Below are positions 59,446-64,000 of a stretch of 64,000 bases of DNA, piece by piece; position 1 is the first letter of the stretch, and every line of letters begins with the position of its first letter. The notes below the pieces were generated by a model. That model did no database searches and was not told the origin of the DNA. It saw only the letters and a program-made list of their open reading frames with translations. The position numbers were made by a program, and so were the translations under genes. Source of the stretch: Methylovorus glucosotrophus. Lineage in GTDB: Bacteria; Pseudomonadota; Gammaproteobacteria; Burkholderiales; Methylophilaceae. The stretch covers positions 496,001 through 560,000 of the forward strand of contig NZ_VMSE01000002.1 of NCBI RefSeq assembly GCF_009858335.1, given 5' to 3'.

Positions 59446-60903
59446 ATGAGTGAAGACATTCTGATCAACGTGACCCCGCAAGAAACGCGGGTAGCCATTA
59501 TCGAGCAGTGCATCGTGCAGGAGCTGCATATCGAGCGCAATACCTCGCTGGGTCTGGTGGGCAATATCTACCGGGGCCGCGTCTGCCGGGTGTTGCCGGG
59601 CATGCAGTCTGCGTTTGTCGAGATCGGCCTGCAGCGCGCGGCATTTCTGCATGTGGCAGATGTGCTGGAGTGCGCCAATAGCGACAAGGACAAGGAAAAA
59701 ACCATCCAGGAAGTGCTGCACGAAGGCCAGCCCATCATGGTGCAGGTGATCAAGGAGCCGATAGGGACCAAGGGTGCGCGCCTCACTACCCAGATCAGCA
59801 TAGCCGGGCGCTTTCTGGTGTATCTGCCACAGCAGCAGCATATCGGCGTGTCGCAGCGGATTGAAGACGAAGCCGAGCGCGAATTTCTGAAAGAGCGGTT
59901 GCTGAAACTGTTGCCGGAAAACCGGCAGGGCGGTTACATCATACGCACCATGTCCGAGACCGCCACCGATGATGAATTGCTGGCGGATGTGGATTATCTC
60001 AACAAGGTCTGGAGCAATATCCAGGCGGCCAGCCATGGCGCGGCAGACCGCTCGCTGGTGTTTCAGGATCTCAGCCTGCCCATGCGCGTGTTGCGCGATG
60101 TGGTGAATGAAGACACTGACCGCGTGCTGGTCGATTCGCGCGAGACTTACCAGAAGCTATTGGAGTTTGGTCAGCACTACGCGATAGGTGCGGTGAAAAA
60201 GCTGGAACATTACCAGGGCGAGCGCCCGCTGTTTGATATGTACCACGTCGAGCAGGAAATCGAGCGTGCCATGTCGCGCAAGGTGGAGATGAAGTCCGGC
60301 GGCTATCTCATTTTTGACCAGACCGAAGCGCTGACCACGGTGGACGTGAACACCGGCGGTTTCGTCAATGGTCGCAGTCTGGCCGATACCATCTTCAAAA
60401 CCAATCTTGAAGCGTCGCAATGTATTGCCCGGCAGCTGCGCCTGCGCAATCTGGGCGGCATCATCATCATCGACTTCATAGACATGGATGAGGATGAACA
60501 TCGCGTGGCGGTGCTGGATGAACTGAAACGCGCACTGGCCAAAGACCGCGCCCGTACCGGTATCAGCGGATTCTCGGCACTAGGCCTGGTGGAAATGACG
60601 CGCAAGCGCACGCGCGAGAGTCTGGCGCATATTCTGTGTGAACCATGTCCGGCCTGTCAGGGGCGCGGTGAAATCAAAACTGCGCAAACCATCTGCTATG
60701 AAATCCTGCGCGAGCTGTTGCGGCATGCCCGCCAATTCACGGCGCGCGAGTTGCGCGTGCTGGCCTCGCCCAAGGTCATTGATCTGTTGCTGGATGAAGA
60801 GTCGCAGAGTCTCGCCAATCTGTCGGACTTTATTGGCAAGCCGGTGTCGCTGCAGGCCGAAACCCAATATCCGCAGGAAAACTTCGACATCATCCTGATG
60901 TAA
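59446..60903 (+). CDS. rng: Ribonuclease G
   Basis: RNase G trims 16S rRNA 5' ends and degrades some mRNAs. The 485-residue protein has the N-terminal S1 domain (about 37-125), the catalytic DVNTGG with aspartate near 302, and DFIDM near 345, followed by the zinc-link CEPCPACQGRG near 400. There is no long C-terminal scaffold, so RNase G rather than RNase E. Confidence 0.95.
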   Translation: MSEDILINVTPQETRVAIIEQCIVQELHIERNTSLGLVGNIYRGRVCRVLPGMQSAFVEIGLQRAAFLHVADVLECANSDKDKEKTIQEVLHEGQPIMVQVIKEPIGTKGARLTTQISIAGRFLVYLPQQQHIGVSQRIEDEAEREFLKERLLKLLPENRQGGYIIRTMSETATDDELLADVDYLNKVWSNIQAASHGAADRSLVFQDLSLPMRVLRDVVNEDTDRVLVDSRETYQKLLEFGQHYAIGAVKKLEHYQGERPLFDMYHVEQEIERAMSRKVEMKSGGYLIFDQTEALTTVDVNTGGFVNGRSLADTIFKTNLEASQCIARQLRLRNLGGIIIIDFIDMDEDEHRVAVLDELKRALAKDRARTGISGFSALGLVEMTRKRTRESLAHILCEPCPACQGRGEIKTAQTICYEILRELLRHARQFTARELRVLASPKVIDLLLDEESQSLANLSDFIGKPVSLQAETQYPQENFDIILM

Positions 60904-60922
60904 GGCGGCATGCTTGATAAAT

Positions 60923-60959
60923 AAAAAAACGGCGCGACCATCTGATCGCGCCGTTTTTT
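60923..60959. terminator. Bidirectional terminator between rng and yggT
   Basis: An 8-bp GC stem (CGGCGCGA at 60930-60937 with 60946-60953) with an eight-base loop, flanked by seven A and six T. Serves rng (plus) and the yggT group (minus). Confidence 0.92.
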
Positions 60960-60986
60960 ATTGGATATCTGCGAAGAGACTGTAGC

Positions 60987-61562
60987 TTAGAACAGCTTGA
61001 GGAATTGCAGCTCCAGTGGCGCCACGACCAGCATCAACAGCAATTGGGCGATGATGAAGACCAGAATCGGCGTCAGATCAAAGCCCCCTACCAGCGGTAC
61101 CCGATTACGCAGCGGGGCCAATATGGGACGGGTCAAAGCATCCAGCACTGGAGTAATCACCGTGTAGGGATTCACCCAGCTCAGGATAGCCTGCAGGATA
61201 ACGGCATACAGGAAGATATAAATGCTGAGCTTGATCAGCCCGACCACGGCGAGACCCACCAGCGCAATCCATACGCCACCGCCTGCAACCATCAGCGGAA
61301 AGTCACTCAACCATAATGAAGCGAGCTTCAATATCAGCTGGGCGACAAAAGCCACGATCAGCGTGGAGATATCCAGTCCGCCCCAGCCAGGAATCACCCG
61401 GCGCAGCGGCTTGACCGCAAAGTTGGTAATGGCCACGACGAATTGCGATGCCGGGTTTTTGAAAGGCGCGCCAGTCAGCTGCAGGTAAAAACGCAGCAGC
61501 GCGGCCAGGGTAAACATGCCGAGTATGGTTTCCAGCAGAAATTGCAAAGCGTTGGCGATCAT
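60987..61562 (-). CDS. YggT family membrane protein
   Basis: The 191-residue protein has two YGGT domains with four predicted membrane segments and the internal similarity expected (LLRFYLQLTGAPFKNP and ILSWVNPYTVITPVLDALTRP). The function is unknown, although the family sits near proC and yggS in most Proteobacteria. It begins one base after proC ends. Confidence 0.9.
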   Translation of the reverse strand: MIANALQFLLETILGMFTLAALLRFYLQLTGAPFKNPASQFVVAITNFAVKPLRRVIPGWGGLDISTLIVAFVAQLILKLASLWLSDFPLMVAGGGVWIALVGLAVVGLIKLSIYIFLYAVILQAILSWVNPYTVITPVLDALTRPILAPLRNRVPLVGGFDLTPILVFIIAQLLLMLVVAPLELQFLKLF

Positions 61563-61563
61563 G

Positions 61564-62376
61564 TCATTCCTTACCTAATTGGTCGCCCAGCTCGGCAGAG
61601 CGGGCGGCAGCAGCGTGAGCTGCCTGAATAATGGCGTTTTTAACCCCGGCGGTATCCATGGAGAGCAGGGCGCGTTCGGTGGTGCCGCCTTTGGAAGTCA
61701 CCTGCGCACGCAACGTGGCGGGCGTCTCGCTGCTCTGGGCGGCGAGGGCGGTTGCTCCGGCAAAGGTCTGCAGGCTGAGCAAGCGGGCGTCTTCTGCACT
61801 CAAGCCCAGCTCCAGCGCGGCTTGCTGCATGGCCTCTATGAAATAAAACACATAGGCGGGGCCGCTACCGGAGATGGCGGTGACCGCATCCATTTTCTGC
61901 TCGGCGTCCAGCCACACGGTTTTCCCCGCGGCCTGCATGATGGTGTCGGCAATGTCTTTTTGTGCGGCGCTGACGGCAGGCAAGGCGTACAGGGCGGAAA
62001 TCCCCGCCTGTATCTGCGCCGGTGTATTTGGCATGACGCGCACGATGGCCTGGTAACCGCCAAGCCAGCGCGCCAGATCCTGGCTGCGGATACCGGCGGC
62101 AATCGAGATTACCAGCTGCCCATGCAGCAGGCTACCCAGAAAGATCGCCAGGTCGCGCAGTTGCTGCGGCTTCACGGCCAGCACAATGACATCGGCACTG
62201 CTCACGCTGGGCAGTTGCTCGGTCACATGCACACCATATTCTGCGTGCAGTTGCTGGCGCTTGTCGGCATCCGGCTCGATGACGCTGATGGCATCCATGG
62301 CGTAACCATTGCTCTGCAGGCCGCCGATAAGGGCGCGCGCCATATTGCCGCCGCCGATGAAACTGATTTTTGTCAT
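61564..62376 (-). CDS. proC: Pyrroline-5-carboxylate reductase
   Basis: ProC reduces pyrroline-5-carboxylate to proline. The 270-residue protein has FIGGGNMARALIGG near residues 6-19, VMPNTPAQIQAG and the C-terminal AQVTSKGGTTERAL motif. proA lies at 9.9-11 kb. The group is yggS-proC-yggT on the minus strand. Confidence 0.95.
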   Translation of the reverse strand: MTKISFIGGGNMARALIGGLQSNGYAMDAISVIEPDADKRQQLHAEYGVHVTEQLPSVSSADVIVLAVKPQQLRDLAIFLGSLLHGQLVISIAAGIRSQDLARWLGGYQAIVRVMPNTPAQIQAGISALYALPAVSAAQKDIADTIMQAAGKTVWLDAEQKMDAVTAISGSGPAYVFYFIEAMQQAALELGLSAEDARLLSLQTFAGATALAAQSSETPATLRAQVTSKGGTTERALLSMDTAGVKNAIIQAAHAAAARSAELGDQLGKE

Positions 62377-62452
62377 GGTTTATCGTTCAGTATTTAAAGT
62401 GTTTTGCGTTGCACTGCGTGTTGCGGTTGTCCTGACATGCGCTCCCCGCGGG

Positions 62453-63154
62453 TCATGCCGTCGCTGCCTTCGCCGGACGTGGGCCGAAAATGGCCGAGCC
62501 CACCCGCACGATAGTGGCGCCTTCGCCTATGGCAACCGGAAAATCTTCCGACATGCCTATCGACAAGGTATCCAGCGCGATGCCTTGCTGCCTCAGCGCA
62601 TCATACAGGGCGCGCACCATTCTAAACTGCGCACGTTGCAATTCCATATCGGGCGTAGGGGCAGGTATCGCCATCAGACCGCGCAGTTGCAGGCGCGGCA
62701 ATTGGGTGATGGCACTCGCCAAGGCGTATGCCTCCTCTGGCGCAATGCCGCTTTTGCTTTCCTCATGGCTGACATTCACTTGCAGGCATATCTGCAGTGG
62801 GGGCAGCTCCGCTGGCCTGGCGGCGTTCAGTCGCTCGGCAATCTTGAGCCGGTCCACACCATGCACCCAGCTAAAGTGCTGGGCGATAGGCTGAGTTTTG
62901 TTACTCTGGATGGGGCCGATGAAATGCCACTCAATCGGCAGGTCTTGCAGCAGCGCCTGTTTGTTCAGGGCTTCCTGCAGATAATTCTCGCCAAACCGTT
63001 GCTGACCAGCGGCCCATGCATCGCGGATGGCATCGGCGTTTTGCGCCTTGCTGACGGCCAGCAGGGTAATCTCCTGCGGGTCGCGTCCAGCGGCCGTGGC
63101 CGACTGACAAATACGGGCTTGCACGGCTTGCAAGCGTTCTGTGATTGCGCTCAT
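62453..63154 (-). CDS. YggS-family PLP homeostasis protein
   Basis: The 233-residue PLP-binding protein has Lys36 in LLAVSKAQNA as the Schiff-base residue, HFIGPIQSNK and LSIGMSEDF. It is the YggS/PLPBP family, which controls the intracellular PLP balance and has no known enzyme activity. The gene is divergent from pilT with 42 bases between starts. Confidence 0.93.
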   Translation of the reverse strand: MSAITERLQAVQARICQSATAAGRDPQEITLLAVSKAQNADAIRDAWAAGQQRFGENYLQEALNKQALLQDLPIEWHFIGPIQSNKTQPIAQHFSWVHGVDRLKIAERLNAARPAELPPLQICLQVNVSHEESKSGIAPEEAYALASAITQLPRLQLRGLMAIPAPTPDMELQRAQFRMVRALYDALRQQGIALDTLSIGMSEDFPVAIGEGATIVRVGSAIFGPRPAKAATA

Positions 63155-63196
63155 AATCCATTCATCATTTTTATAAAATTATAGCAGGAGCCTAGG

Positions 63197-64000
63197 GTGG
63201 ATATTTCGGATTTGTTGGCGTTCTCGGTTAAAAACAAGGCTTCTGATTTGCATCTTTCCGCCGGTATGCCACCCATGATCCGGGTGCATGGCGACGTGCG
63301 CAAAATCAACCTGCCGTCCATGGATCACAGCCAGGTGCACGACATGGTGTATGACATCATGAACGACGGCCAGCGCAAGATTTACGAAGAAACCCTGGAG
63401 TGCGATTTCTCGTTCGAGATTCCCAATCTTGCCCGTTTCCGGGTCAATGCCTTTAACCAGAATCGCGGTGCGGGCGCGGTATTTCGTACCATCCCCTCCA
63501 AGATTCTGAGCATGGAAGAGCTGAACTGTCCGCCTATCTTCCGTGAAATCGCGCAAAACCCGCGCGGCATCGTGCTGGTGACCGGGCCAACCGGTTCCGG
63601 CAAATCCACCACGCTGGCGGCCATGGTCGATTTCATCAATGAAAACGAGTACGGCCATATCCTGACGGTGGAAGACCCGATTGAGTTCGTCCACACCTCG
63701 AAAAAGTGTTTGATCAACCAGCGCGAAGTCGGTCCGCATACCCTGTCGTTCTCGAATGCCTTGCGCTCAGCGCTGCGTGAAGACCCTGACGTGATTCTGG
63801 TTGGCGAAATGCGCGACCTGGAAACCATACGCCTGGCCCTGTCGGCCGCTGAAACCGGCCACCTGGTGTTTGGCACCCTGCATACCAGCTCGGCGGCCAA
63901 AACCATAGACCGTATCGTCGATGTATTCCCCGCGGCCGAAAAAGAAATGGTGCGCTCCATGCTCTCTGAGTCCTTACGGGCGGTGATCTCGCAAACACTG
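63197..64000 (+). CDS. pilT: Type IV pilus retraction ATPase PilT, 3' end missing
   Basis: PilT powers pilus retraction and twitching. The 268 visible residues begin with a GTG (AGGAG seven bases upstream), then VDISDLLAFSVKNKASDLHLS and Walker A GPTGSGKSTTLA near 131-142. The Asp box TVEDPIEF and DPDVILVGEMRD follow. The C-terminal AIRNLIRE region lies beyond the window. It is divergent from yggS, the standard arrangement. Confidence 0.96.
   Translation, partial: MDISDLLAFSVKNKASDLHLSAGMPPMIRVHGDVRKINLPSMDHSQVHDMVYDIMNDGQRKIYEETLECDFSFEIPNLARFRVNAFNQNRGAGAVFRTIPSKILSMEELNCPPIFREIAQNPRGIVLVTGPTGSGKSTTLAAMVDFINENEYGHILTVEDPIEFVHTSKKCLINQREVGPHTLSFSNALRSALREDPDVILVGEMRDLETIRLALSAAETGHLVFGTLHTSSAAKTIDRIVDVFPAAEKEMVRSMLSESLRAVISQTL

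Overview
The window reads as an ordinary, gene-dense stretch of a betaproteobacterial chromosome. The combination of gene orders (rhodanese-grxC-secB-gpsA, lptD-surA-pdxA-rsmA, leuS-lptE-holA, pepP-ubiH-ubiI-like, pilT/yggS-proC-yggT), type IVa pilus genes and protein sequence flavour suggests the methylotroph family Methylophilaceae (Methylobacillus/Methylovorus/Methylotenera-like). That family assignment is inference; no methanol dehydrogenase or other C1 marker lies in the window. I found no rRNA, tRNA, CRISPR array, prophage, insertion sequence or plasmid gene. Both ends cut genes: a rhodanese-like protein at the left and pilT at the right.

Layout. 1-2.4 kb: rhodanese fragment, grxC, secB, an SH3-domain exported protein and gpsA on the plus strand, closed by a bidirectional terminator shared with trmL/comF. 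3.7-8.8 kb: a biotin operon led by an uncharacterised membrane protein (orf-bioB-bioF-bioH-bioC-bioD) behind a good sigma70-like promoter. 8.8-15.3 kb, minus strand: leuS-lptE-holA-proA-nadD and a small AT-rich membrane protein. 15.4-21.7 kb, minus: lptD-surA-pdxA-rsmA-adk, that is outer-membrane biogenesis plus housekeeping. 21.8-27.9 kb, plus: amgK-murU (muramic acid recycling), pepP, two ubiquinone hydroxylases and dsbC. 28-31 kb, minus: pilC and pilB. 31.3-37.3 kb: cold-shock protein, icd, rluE, a class I amidotransferase, aroC, an MFS carrier and a retropepsin-like protease. 37.4-41.2 kb, minus: folE2 and the isoprenoid set dxs-ispA-xseB. 41.3-47.8 kb: a PilZ-like protein, a carboxylesterase, a metallo-beta-lactamase-fold hydrolase, two tandem type IV pilins, a two-gene set of exported proteins (SRPBCC and seven-repeat YVTN propeller) and rppH. 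47.8-52.2 kb, minus: psd and the branched-chain amino acid genes ilvB-ilvN-ilvC. 52.4-64 kb: an orphan PilB/GspE ATPase, nadC, a glutathione S-transferase, mnmA-nudJ, marC, a DJ-1 protein, maf, rng, yggT, proC, yggS and pilT.

How it fits together. Most genes belong to complete and well-known pathways: biotin, NAD, proline, ubiquinone, isoprenoid, branched-chain amino acid, LPS assembly and cell-wall recycling. Type IV pilus functions are scattered over at least four places (pilBC, the pilin pair, the orphan ATPase, pilT), with a PilZ-like candidate c-di-GMP reader nearby. No wholly new system is evident. The most interesting leads are the exported propeller/SRPBCC pair, the PilZ-like protein, the orphan ATPase, the tandem pilins separated by a terminator with a repeat-rich upstream region, the membrane protein translationally coupled to bioB, and the small membrane protein that sits where rsfS/rlmH usually follow nadD.
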